A DNA stretch of 64,000 nucleotides from Baylisascaris procyonis (lineage: Eukaryota > Nematoda > Chromadorea > Rhabditida > Ascarididae). The DNA is taken from assembly GCA_037389465.1 (NCBI GenBank), contig JAZARR010000008.1, forward strand, positions 2,543,501-2,607,500, read 5' to 3'. Under the pieces are notes generated by a model. That model did no database searches. It saw nothing but the letters and a program-made list of their open reading frames with translations, and was not told the DNA's origin. Each line of letters begins with the position of its first letter. Positions within the stretch are counted from its first letter, which is position 1. Shown here piece by piece: positions 1-11,305 of this stretch. Position numbers and translations under genes: made by a program.

Positions 1-530
1 AATAACTTCATGGATATAGAAATCATTCACCTCTAAATAGTCATAGCTTATCGAGAAAATACTTCGTAGATTCGCGTTAGATTGAGCTGGAAGAGGATAG
101 TAAGAGGAGCCTCCAACTCAAAAAAAAGTTACATTACATTTAGCCTGCTCCTAGCTCTCATCTTCCCAGTTTAGCCATCAGTACCTAAACACAACAACAT
201 GATGGTGGAAATGATTGGAAAGAAGGCATAAAATATTCCACATATTCAAGTGATAATTCCAATTTACAACAAAAATCAACAGCTTGTCGCTGTTGGTCAA
301 TTTCAGTAATCTTTCGGTTAGAGTCTCTTAATAGTTGATAACGCATTCATACACCTTTGCTGATGAGAATAATCATGAGTGGATGGATAAAAAACCGATA
401 TGATAGAACGACCATTGATAATTCCTCTCTATCCCTTTCCTTTCTAAAAATTACGCTCCCTTCTGAAATCCTCTCAATTTCACATAAAAGCTGGCGGAAA
501 TAATCCAACCGCAGTATATCATTTCATCGA
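1..530. other. ATG3 3' flank, no gene seen
   Basis: AT-rich sequence beyond the ATG3 stop codon. I see no open frame with protein-like content and no RNA gene. It may hold the ATG3 3' UTR, but no clear AATAAA on the minus strand lies close to the stop. Confidence 0.5.
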
Positions 531-3500
531 TTACAGCTGAATACTTCTGGTGTAATCGTACTCAATCGTTGGTATCACCGCCTGCAAAAGCGATATTCTA
601 TCAAATCAAACACTGTCCTTTATTCAGCCTTCTCTTTACCAACTGGCACCTTAAAATGTAGGAAACCCGTGATCCCACTGATTTCATTTGAAAATTATAA
701 GGTATAGATATATCTTATTATGATTAAAAAATATTGCCCTATACTTTAACAAGCTATTTCACCATAGTTTGTTGAGTGCCCTTATAAATGAACGAATTCG
801 CTTTAAAAAAATAAATAAATAAATAAATAAACGAGAACTACTTTCTCTAATACGACAATAAACTTGCACACGCATACCTGCACAAACTTGAGGAATATAA
901 GCAAGTAGTGCTCAACGGTAAGTTCTTTCCCACTCTCAGCAAGTTGTTCAATGAGTCTCTTCATCACCTCTGCATGTCTGCACGGATGTATTGAAGCCAT
1001 TTGTGTGTTGTGCAAATGTGGATGTGTCTCGATTGTTATTGTTTTATTCGCATGATCCTAAACGATCATCAATATGCATCCACTGAATACATAATAAAAC
1101 TATCCCAATTCATGAGTAGAATGAATGCTTTTGCAGGTAAAACTTGAAATTGTGATTTCCAATTTTACAAACAAGCATCCTAACTGATAGGCCATAACGA
1201 CAAATTTCAACGTCGCTTTTGAATACTAAAAAAATTAGCAATAGAAATTTGAAGTGTACCTTGGAATTCCAGATAATGTGAAGAGTTATTTAAAATAAAA
1301 TCAACATTTCACTAACATAAGTAAAAAAACGATGATTTCGCAAAATTTCTTAGTGAAAAAAACAGAAATTTACATTTAAAAAAACGTTTTGAAACAAAAT
1401 AAAATTTCCGCATTCATGATATGTGCTAGAATTATTATGAACCTCTTCAAGGTGTTATCGGATCACTACATAAACACTCAGATGAGAGAACTCTCAATCC
1501 TATTTCAAATCAGTTAATCATAAAGAAAAAAAGACCAATTTTCCCTTTCTAAGTTCTAAGCGGACTACACATTCATCTGAAGGCTCGCTAACATCATCTC
1601 AATTATTTTTCCTTGGCATAGCTTTAGGAAGGAATAAAAAATTTTTAGAAATTTTCTTCAAGTATATTTAAAAAAAAAAGAGCAAACTCAACTTGAAAAA
1701 ATAAAGAAATATTTTCAGGCAAAAGAAACAATAGCATATAGAATCGAACCTGAGAAAAATCTTCATTCATCTTTTCAACACTCAACGGTTTCTTAGCTTC
1801 ATCGTAGCCCGATAACCACAATCGTGGCACCTATAAATACAACTTCATCACAAACCATAAATGCGCACTATGTTTCCATATTTCGGTGGCATATCACGAT
1901 AAAAACTTGACAGATCCGCGTCGATCCTTGGCGAATAGACGGATCGTCAGGTGATCAGGTGATTAAGATAAAAGTTCTACTCCACAACCTCGCATCTGTT
2001 ATCTATTTAATCCATAATAGAGCAAATTTTTTGTACCATTATAGTCGAATAATTCTTTGTCTTAATTAACGCTGCATCTGTTAACTACTAAAAACAAATC
2101 TACCAATTTTCACTTAAGCGTGAAATGGATTACCTGGAAAGAATAATTTAGAATCGGTCACTTCACCTGCCAGATCGACGAATCGTTGAAGAAAAGAACT
2201 AAACCGCATCAAGGATCAAAACATCTAAACTCAAGTGACGGGTAATCAAAAAAAAAATAAATAAATAAATAAACAAATAAATAAATAAATAAATAAATAC
2301 AATCACCTGATAATACTTATCGTATGTAATATGTAGATCATATGTTCTTGTATGTATAATGGTATCACCTTGAGAACCACATGTCACTCTATTTGTGGGA
2401 ATAAAACTGAAAATAAAACATTAACTGATAAAAAAAGAAAGCTTTTTTTTTCATAAACATGAGCCGCATATAGACAGCCTATATCCACACTTATCACTTA
2501 GATCAACCAAATCCCATATTTCCAATTTAAAAAAACAGCATTAAATTCGGATACATGCTAGCAGCCGATCTGCGCAAATGCAAACAAATTTAATCACAAC
2601 TATATCGATGTGGGAAGAAATAGTCAACAGCAAATTAGAATGGTATAGTCACTTTATACTTCCCCATGACCCCAGCAAATTATTTATTTATTTCTTCCTC
2701 TTCCACTTGCTTCGTTCACTTTATTGTTGAAGAAATAGCACTTCAAAAACGGAAAATATTACCGCACGTTTGATAAACGTTTGCTGGAACTATTCCTTGA
2801 ACTTTAAAATTTTAAATAAATTTTTTTAAATTTCTGTATCCCAAAAACTTTAAATAAGAAAAAAATAATCGACCGATTAGGATCATCCTCTTCAAGTCCA
2901 CCACTATCAATAAACGATTCCATATCCATCGCTGGTCCATCATCATCGACAGTCGCATTTCCTGTTGCTAACTGCAAATTATTGACGATACTGCGCTTAA
3001 TTAATAGAAACCTGAACACTGCTAACAAAAACATATTTTATATATCATCCACTAAGATTTATATATCATTTAAAATGCAAATATATATAAAAATGTAAAA
3101 AATTTTGCAGAGTAGAATGCAAAAAAATTTCACTTTTCATGTATCTGAATTATTAACAAGCTAGCTCTCTCCTTCTTTCTCCCTCTCTCTCTCTCTCTCT
3201 TGCATATAGGCGAATATTTCTCAGCAAAAATTTATTTGCACCTGAACAACGAGAATTTATTTAATCCGAATTTAGTAAGATCTCACTTCAGATTCCGTTG
3301 TAGCCGGCTCATCCATACTAATTGGTTTCTGAAGAGCACTCTCCGGTGCGAAATGATGAGTATCCACCCAACCACCGTCGTCATCTAAACCGTCGAATCC
3401 TTCTACGCCCACTTCCGCATTTGTTAGCACCTTTAAGCGATGTATTAAAACATTTCTGACACAAGCAGTAACCGTCGAAATTTAGACTATCTTTGCTAAA

Positions 3501-4838
3501 AGGTGAACCGGCAAGCTGTTAAGCTCAATGAGGCGACCGCTGATATCTGTAGGATCGAGTGGATAGGCAATCGCCGTAAGGAAGCTGGTATGCACCAGCA
3601 ACTGTAAAAGTGGTCAGTATTGGTCACTTCTATTAGTGCCAGCTACTTACTCTTCCCACTTCCATCTCACTTCCTTATGAGATTCAATAACGTTTCAACC
3701 AACTTTCCTTAAATAATCATTACTAAGTCTCGATATAATCCAAATTGTTGTGTCAGCATTTCGGATGCTAGAATCCAACCTAATCATTTAAAAAGTAATT
3801 TAAAGTCTTAATATTAGAAGGTGGTGAAATAATTACAACGAAAAATCTGTTCGATTGATGATCTGTTCGAAAACGCTCAGCAAAAAATTGATAATAGAAT
3901 GTTGCACTATTCTAGTGGCTCCTTTTAACCAAAAATACTTTCCTTCATTAAAAATACAGAAATTATTCAATTTAACTCAATTTGCAATGATTTTTGCGTG
4001 TCTCATATTGTGCCATTTTGCAATTCAATATTGCGATTGTAATGCAACAAATGATTTTAAGTTATGGAAATTGTGAATTTTTCGTTATTTTGAAAAAATT
4101 TCCCATATTTTTCGTAAAAAAAAAAAAGATTATATATAGGTAACGAAAGCAGTAGCATTGATCTAAATCTAACTCACCCAATATTATCATCCCTCCAACA
4201 AATATAAAAAATCAATGTTATAAGATGAATGATGGTCAATTGCCACCATAAAATGCCCGAAAAGAATAAATAAAAACTAACCTTTTCTTGTGTCGGATCG
4301 TAATCCATTTCAATACAACGCCTATAGCATGGTACATTTCTTGTTATTAAGAATTGCTTATCATCCGGTAGATAGGTCTTCGTCCTGAAAACATATGGCT
4401 GAGAAAATAGAATACGATATATTCTCGTTACTGGCCCCGTTTCCTGGGATTGTTCCATAACGCGTATCTACTATATACGTTTGTTTTGAAAAAAAGAAAC
4501 TTATATGGGATAGCCAATCGTATGTTGACAGAAATGAGGGAAGAAATGTTCCCCATTGACTGTTTTTTTTAATACTCAGATTTACCTGCTCCCGAGTATG
4601 CCCTATTTCTTTCTTGAACACCCCTTAAAAAGTTGAACGAGATTCAATACCTCGATGCGTCGGCAGCTCTTGCCCATGACCATGTGGGACAATGATGAAC
4701 GAGATGATCTCCAGCTACAATGAACTCCTCTGGCGTAAGCACTCCGGTTTCTTTAAACTTCGACTCCTTTAGTACCGGTGTTAACATCTCACCAACGTTT
4801 AACGCAGCGCTTTTAACAGTTTTCACCAACGCGTCCAT
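531..4838 (-). CDS. ATG3: Autophagy E2-like enzyme ATG3, 8 exons, 314 aa
   Basis: Exons (minus, 5' to 3'): 4651-4838, 4282-4384, 3287-3430, 2874-2971, 2307-2406, 1750-1830, 878-1057, 531-581. They join in phase to 314 codons plus stop, the length of human ATG3. ATG3 carries LC3/GABARAP (LGG-1) from ATG7 and transfers it to phosphatidylethanolamine on the forming autophagosome. Visible family marks are [21 protein letters not shown] and HLVHHCPTW near the N-terminus, the acidic flexible segment with [34 protein letters not shown], and [10 protein letters not shown] with the catalytic Cys at residue 264. The C-terminal [12 protein letters not shown] is conserved but the tail then differs. The exon 3 acceptor (TTAAAG) is weak for a nematode. 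An in-frame ATG at 4868 lies six bases after a TTTTAG acceptor and would add ten residues; I chose 4838 because it matches the family start. Confidence 0.97.
814..832. repeat. (AAAT)n simple repeat in ATG3 intron
   Basis: Short AAATAAAT run in the last ATG3 intron. A longer one of the same kind lies at 2255-2298. Confidence 0.9.
1893..1965 (-). repeat. Dispersed repeat family, short copy in ATG3 intron
   Basis: Read on the minus strand it shows CACCTGACGATCC, a TATTCGCCAAGGATCGACGC stretch and CGGATCTGTC. The same blocks occur in the same order at about 21344-21497 and 31840-32006 on the plus strand. It is a fragment of that interspersed element. No coding capacity or terminal structure is visible in this copy. 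Confidence 0.7.
2255..2298. repeat. (AAAT)n simple repeat in ATG3 intron
   Basis: Tract of AAATAAAT units with one ACAA interruption, just past the exon that ends at 2307. Confidence 0.95.
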
Positions 4839-6559
4839 ATTACCTTCAATGAACGAAAATTTCCTCATTTAGTGCTAAAAGATTCCATTGTTCTTGCACT
4901 TGAGCAAAAAGGGCATATATATCTCTAATCAACGCTCCTAGAATTGGAAACAACGGAGGGGATGGGGGAGGGGGGGGGGACATAACGACTTTAAAAAGAC
5001 TTTACAGAAAAAGACTTTAGAGATCTACTACTTCAGGATCCCATCCCTTTCTTACATCTTCGACCAAAGGTATAATGAAAAGACATTCCATGAAAGAAAT
5101 CAGGAGAAAGGAATGTTCTATCATTTTTATTCCGCTTCAAATAGTATGACTTCCGCGATCCACTACCTTAAAAAAATTAATTTCAGGTGAATTTCAGGTT
5201 AAAGGAATCCTATTACGTCATAAAATCAAACCTAGTGGCACAGCGATTGCATCTGATAGTCTAATTTGCATCATAAACTATGTGGGAAGTTAAAAACTTT
5301 CGAGGATTCTGGGAATTACTATTTCTGACCTTTGTATAGCCATAAAATTAAGTGACCCTCTTTGATTTCGCCACCCCTCTTCGTCTTCTATTTGCCAAGT
5401 TTCTCGTTCTCCAGTTTGTTTTGGAAAAATCCCACATAATTTTGGAGGGATTTAAAAGACTCCCCATAGGTAATTAGCTCGGCTTCACGTAAATTTTATC
5501 ATCCTCATGATCTACTCCATTGTTTTCTTCACTAAAGGTTGCTGTCAACGAGAGAAGTTTACTTCCAATATAATTAAATCTTTTATATATTAACTATGTT
5601 TGTTAAACTATGTCAAACTTGACCATTTAGCGTTTCCCTTTCCAGCTCCTAGTTAAGGAAAATTGGTGGCATAGATTTTCTAGAAGACTCACATAGGGAA
5701 AGGAAAAATGAGCAGTAAGAGCAAAAATGCCCAAAACTATAGGAAACGACCAGAAAGATATATAAAATATGGGTGGGCCCAATTCCTTCAGAAAAAAAAC
5801 AGCACAACGTTATCGATTTTCGTTTATATTGGTAATGTTAGTTGGCCACCTTGCCTTCCACAGATCGAAATATGGGATTACGCGAAATTTCAGATGGGAT
5901 TCGAAGATCTGCGCGAAAATCACCGGTCATTTCAGATCATTTCAGTGAGAAAACGAAGGTGGTAGCGAGTGAGAAAAATCGAACAATACGAAAATCAAGG
6001 AAAAACGCCCGCATAAGACCGTTCGATGCCATCCGCTTAACGGCTCCCCCATTAGCAAATAGGATATTGCATTGACAAAAATACGGATTCGATTTTGAAC
6101 CCCATCAAGGAAAAGTTCGACCTCTCTCAGGAAGCTAGCATTTAAATTCATCACTTTTAGAGCAATATTTGCATAGATATTATACTTACATATTGAAATG
6201 GCATGCGTAATTTTATGCGATGTTTCCGGCTCAATTACGAATTTTCAACTTTCATCCATCGATCTCTAGAAGATTACGGTACTAGATAGAAATGAAGGGG
6301 GTTTGAGTTGGTCGGGAAATTAAATTATTCGTCGATTTATGTATGTGGTTGGATTCAGCTGCAACTTTGGAGCATTGTTTTATGAACTGGAAACGCAAAA
6401 AGTACGAATTGTGCCAACTCTTCTGGTGTATTTTTCCACTTGCTGTTAAGAGCGTCTCTCATCTCTTCGACATAATTCAAGACAGTTGTAATCGAAGACA
6501 AAGAATTCGCATTTCAGTTGAGAAATGCCCTACATGACGTAAAATGCTTTTTTTTTCGT

Positions 6560-6690
6560 ACATCTGCCTCAGGCTAGCCTATTGGGCGGTCGTTTGATCT
6601 GCCTGTATGCTCCCGACGTTCTTTTTTAATTTACGCTATACGGCACACTATTCGTGCCTGATCTATAGCCGACTGCTCTACCTTACGTAA
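6560..6690 (-). repeat. Possible tRNA-derived SINE head or tRNA relic
   Basis: Minus strand shows GGTAGAGCAGTCGGC, resembling a tRNA D-arm/A box. About 85 bases further is GCAGATCAAACGACC, which fits a loose B box (GWTCRANNC). The spacing is longer than in a normal tRNA, and I could not fold a full cloverleaf by eye. A decayed tRNA-derived SINE is the best guess, and chance similarity is quite possible. Confidence 0.25.
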
Positions 6691-7627
6691 CACAAATACG
6701 ACCTTTGCAAATACTGCAATTGAATAGATTCATAAGAAATTGCGCAAAAAAATAGAAAAATATTATATTCTTTATGTAAATTTAGTGAATAAAATCATAA
6801 ATGCAATTGGCACAGTGCAATAAATCCCCTATAAAACGAAATACAATGAATAACTTCATTATCTATTTTCTATCCACCTTAAAAAAATTACAAAAATTCC
6901 CATCTGCAATTATTAACAATGAATTTGCTCTATATTTGATTTAAAAAAATATATAAAAATAATGTCATCATCAACATAATACTTTTAAATTAATAAAATA
7001 TTTTTTTATTGTAATATCATTATTTCAGTAATTTTGCATAAATTATATTTTTTTGCAATCAATTTTTTTTATATTTATTATCACGAAAAATCAAATTTTA
7101 ACATCCAAAGATTTGATAATAAAATAATCGAATTCAATAAAATCTGATGAAAGTTGAAAGAGCAAAATGGAACGAATAAACAATTCAAATAATTGTTTAA
7201 GTTTATAAATATGAGTGAAAATATTGAACATCTCAATTCGAATTAATGAGTCGTCAACCGATTCGTTTATCGATTTCGAGGGGATCGATCTCGTTTAATG
7301 ATCGTTCGGATTGTCTCCCATCCGTTAAATTATTATAACTATCGTTAAAAGTGTTTTTCGTCTTAAATGATTTTATTAATAATAACGTTACATTCTTTGC
7401 ATATGCGATACTACATTCCCATGTTATTTAGCTGCATAAGTTTGCATTTTTAAAACTTCGATTCTTAAGCGGAAAAATTGATTAGTCGAATTACCGTATA
7501 ACGGCTATTGATCATCAACTGATCGTTGGTCTTTATAACATTGGCTGTCCACTTTCGTTGATATCCTCAAATTTCCGAAGATTTCTTACGTTTTTACAGT
7601 AGCTATCTTAATTTATGTTTCATTTAG

Positions 7628-7860
7628 ACGATAAGGTATTCTACTCGTCAGTCTGAATGTTGCGTCTGCGCGTTTTACCAAACTTTCCTACCCACGCTAT
7701 GTCCTGCAATTAGAACATGGTTACGTAGACATTCGTCTTCGCTAAGAGGTTTGTGCAAGGAGACGGATGGGGAAGAAGAGGAGCCAATATCGCTTTTGAC
7801 GACCTATTCGGCGCCCTTCTGGGGTGCCTTCCAGGGAACGACGGTGGGATCGGCCTAATC
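7628..7860 (+). other. Possible terminal coding exon of an unrecognised gene
   Basis: A TTTCATTTAG acceptor near 7627 is followed by about 75 open codons to a TAA near 7858. The segment is clearly richer in G and C than its surroundings. The predicted peptide is Cys-rich at first (SECCVCAFY), then has an acidic GEEEEP stretch and an aromatic GTTVGSA end. It has no in-frame ATG of its own. I do not recognise the family, and I found no upstream exon to join to it. It could instead be a promoter-proximal element of the V-ATPase E gene. Confidence 0.25.
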
Positions 7861-8190
7861 CTGCCTCCTTCAACTATATTCTGACCCGCGATGAGAATAA
7901 ATAACCCATCAGTAAAATGAACCCCTATTGATTGCTTAAACGGAATTTATTACACTATTATGTTATCTTTTTTTACTAACTTTAAACAATATTTCATTCC
8001 GTGAATATTACTGCAAAGCACATAATGTGCAATGCAAACTTTTTTGGCGTGTTTACCCATTATTTCTTTGTTCGAATTGTTCATATCGTTGTTTAGTGTT
8101 TCAACCGTTTTTTTTTTAGCGATTGTATTGTCTCAGTTTGTTTCCTTGTTAATCTGCGGGTTAGTTTCGATTCCATTTCTAAGTTGTTGG

Positions 8191-8199
8191 TTATTTTAG
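8191..8199 (+). promoter_or_regulatory. Candidate trans-splice acceptor of V-ATPase E
   Basis: TTATTTTAG ends 44 bases before the start codon with no intervening ATG. That is the usual placement of a nematode spliced-leader acceptor. It could also be the acceptor of a 5' UTR intron. Confidence 0.4.
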
Positions 8200-8243
8200 A
8201 CGTAAAACTTGGAGCTCATAATCCATAAGTAGTATCCGCATCG

Positions 8244-11200
8244 ATGGGCATCTCAGATAATGATGTGCAGAAACAACTGCGCCATATGATGGCGTTCATT
8301 GAGCAAGAAGCTAATGAAAAAGCTGAAGAAATCGACGCAAAAGCTGAAGAAGAATTCAACATCGAAAAGGTTCACTTTTTTAGCATTTGTGATCATTGGT
8401 GAACATCAAATTTTTAAAAAAATGAAACAGTCAGATTCTCGAATTATAACCCCTGGGGCTATATTTCTGCAATAGAAGACAATCGAGGAAGTTCTAATCA
8501 AAACCACATGACCTTTATGGTCTTTTATTTTAATTTCTTTTATCGTTTCTGTAGTTTTTTTTTAGTTATTCTTTTTCTTTTCCAAAAATAAAGCTGAAAA
8601 ATAAAATAGCTGAATAAAGGTCAAAGGTCACAATGATTTGATATGAAAGATGGCAATCCTATGCGTAATTTCTCGATGATTTTTATGTCATTCGAGTGGC
8701 ATTTCAATATTAATTCGCTATTCTAGGGTCGACTTGTTCAACAACAACGAACGAAAATACTCGAATATTATGAGAAAAAAGAGAAACAAGTGGAATTACA
8801 AAGAAAAATTCAAAGTTCTAATATGTTGAATCAAGGTCGCCTTAAATGCCTTAAGGTAAATTACTTACGTATTTTTGCATTTCCCTTATTTTAATTTTTC
8901 TCGACTTGAATATTCAAATCGACTGAAATTATGTTTTATGTCCATAATTGGGTGCTCATCTATATTAATTATGCAAATTTTCAATTTTCTTGGAAATATG
9001 CAAATTCGTTCACTTGTGAATCGATTTGTTATTAATGATGTTCAAAAAAAAAAAAAAATCAAGGCTTGAGATGTTTTTACATGAGTGCAAAATGATATGA
9101 ATAGTTGGCTTGGATGTTTAATTATGACGTCATTGTAGGCACGTGAAGATCATCTACGCAATGTGCTAGAAGAGGCACGTGTAAATCTCAGTCGTATCTC
9201 TGCTGACTCACATCGATATCCTTCAATTCTGAAAGGACTCATTATGCAGGCTAGATTCTTTTCATTTTCGGTTGCTAATTCTAACGCTTCTTTTTAGGGA
9301 TTGTAAACTTTTCATATTAAGCCATTTCATTTACTGTATAAATAGATGATGTGGGGGGGGGGGGGGGGATAAAGAGGAAAGTCCATCGGGTTACTGTTAT
9401 ATGCCATTTTATGATACTAGTAGCTTATCAACCTATCTTATCGTAGTAGTAGCTTATCGTACTAGTATGGTTGCTTTTGCATAATCACTGAAATATTGTT
9501 TTTTAGGCATTCATCAGTATTCAACATATGTTTTCGTTTTTTTTTTCATCAATAAATATGTTGGTTTGACATAAATTATGCACTTATTTTAGTGCATAGC
9601 TATAAAATAGGGGCAAAGAGCTCGAAGAGAGGAGGGAAAGGAAGAGAGGGAACTTGTCTACAGAAAAATTTCGTTTATGTGAAAATCTTGAATGGTAAAT
9701 TGATTGTGTGTTGGTTATATTTCTCTTGCTTGGTTTTCCGTCTGGGTTGCCCTGTTTCATTTGTTAGGCCATCGAGGCAAACAAAGCGCATTGAAATCGT
9801 CTGGCTCCGGGATTTATAGATTAGATCAAAAGAAGCGAAAAAATAACGCACAATTTGCTGAGAGCTACTGAGTTTTTTTAAATTTAAATAAAATTTAAAA
9901 ATTTAAATTTAGTAAATTTGTAATGAGATATTATTTAGGCATTATTTCAAATGCTGGAAAAAGAGGTGTTACTTCAATGTCGAAGCCAAGATGTACAACT
10001 GGTTGAGAAGTTACTTCCCGAATGTCTTCATGAGCTTGAAAAAGCATGGGGAGAAAGAACAAAGGTTGCCTATCGTTTTTCTTTTTAATTCATTTCATTT
10101 TGGATGGCCGATTTGCTAACTCCATAGTATGAAGGACTTATTAATTGAGATAATGCTTTGTTAAAGGCATTTTATTGTCATCGTTTGTTGTTATTATTTA
10201 TTGCTGTATATTATTATTACTAATTATTATTATTAGATAATTTTTGGAAAATTGCCGTTTCCAGAAAAATTCTAAAGGTGCAATAAATCATAGAGATGTA
10301 AATCATCTATTTCTTTGCTTATTTTTCTCCCATCTGCTGTATGCGATTGGATATCGCTTCATTATTATACCATTTTTGAGCATTATATTGATAACATTTG
10401 TTTGATTTGGTATTTTTGCTTTTTTTTCTTTACAGGTCGTAATCGACAGAGTGAATTATTTACCAACAGAGAGTGCAGGCGGTATAGAATTATCGGCAAA
10501 AGGTGGCAAAATTCGAGTCTCATCGACATTGGAATCGCGACTTGAGCTCATTGCTAATCAGGTGAGATTGAGAACTGAGCTTGTTTCCCGCTCGTATATA
10601 TCGCTGCTGGAATTGGGTAAAAAATCTTTGAGGTAGAGCAAAGGTGGTGAAGAAATTTGATCTTTAGCTTACTAGAGATCTCATCTTCTTGTGGTATCTT
10701 TTTAAGTTATAAAAATACTCTGGTCTTATTTATCTATTTTCTAAGCGGTTTATGCAAACTGGTTTACCTCCATGCAAAATGAGCGAATAATAGAGAAATA
10801 AAAAGTCATTATGATTGGACGCTTACGGACAATGCATTTTTTATCACTGTTTTTATCGGTTTTAGTGATGTTCGGCTTCTAGGTACTCTCTGAAGGATCT
10901 AATGTTACAAATCTTTATCTTAAAAAAATCAATACCATCGACTCATAACTTAGAAAGATTTTGTGTTGAAATTTGGCAGATCATATGAAACGAATGATAT
11001 TACTAGAGTGAACAATACTTCCGCTTTTCTCTCTTTTGCCACCTTCCTCATTCCTCCTTCCCTCTCTCTTCCATCTTCCCTCCTTCCCTGCCTAGGATCT
11101 TTAGCGTATTTCCTGGCTTTTTGCATTGTGGAGGGAATTCGGTTGCTTCGGGAGATGGGGAGAAGCTATTAGGCGTTCTAAACTGTTTCTGCATATTTGT

Positions 11201-11305
11201 TAGATTGTTATTGAGGCGTTGTTCCATTATATTTGCTTTCAGATAATACCACAAATCCGTACGGCATTATTCGGTGAAAATCCGAACAGGAAATTCTTCG
11301 ATTAA
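8244..11305 (+). CDS. vha-8: V-type H+-ATPase subunit E, 6 exons, 226 aa
   Basis: Exons: 8244-8369, 8727-8855, 9139-9249, 9939-10064, 10436-10561, 11243-11305. All junctions are phase 0 and sum to 226 codons plus stop, the length I recall for C. elegans VHA-8. Subunit E forms the peripheral stalk joining the cytosolic V1 sector to Vo, so it works in acidification of lysosomes and in excretory and gut membranes. Family marks are the opening [20 protein letters not shown], the long charged helix with [62 protein letters not shown] and the end [15 protein letters not shown]. Every donor is GT except that after exon 3, where the conserved ...MQ|AL... join uses CAG|GCTAGA. The next introns hold a poly-G run near 9354. 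Confidence 0.98.
9353..9369 (+). repeat. Poly-G tract in V-ATPase E intron 3
   Basis: Sixteen or so consecutive G bases after GATGT, inside the intron with the GC donor. Length may be unreliable in assembly. Confidence 0.9.

Larger units (their letters stand above)
4839..8243. other. Divergent ATG3 / V-ATPase E intergenic region
   Basis: The two housekeeping genes diverge from this 3.4-kb stretch, so both promoters should lie here. TTTTAG at 4875-4880 (minus) and TTATTTTAG ending at 8199 (plus) are candidate trans-splice acceptors shortly before each start codon. The region also holds a G-rich run near 4962-4980, an unassigned basic reading frame at 5842-6075, a tRNA-like SINE candidate near 6560-6690 and a GC-richer open segment at 7628-7860. 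The rest is AT-rich with nothing recognisable. Confidence 0.5.

Noticed and set aside
5708..6154. Overlapping basic frames on both strands near 5.7-6.1 kb
   Set aside because: Three frames are open at once and none has a motif or clear exon borders; a real exon here cannot be excluded.
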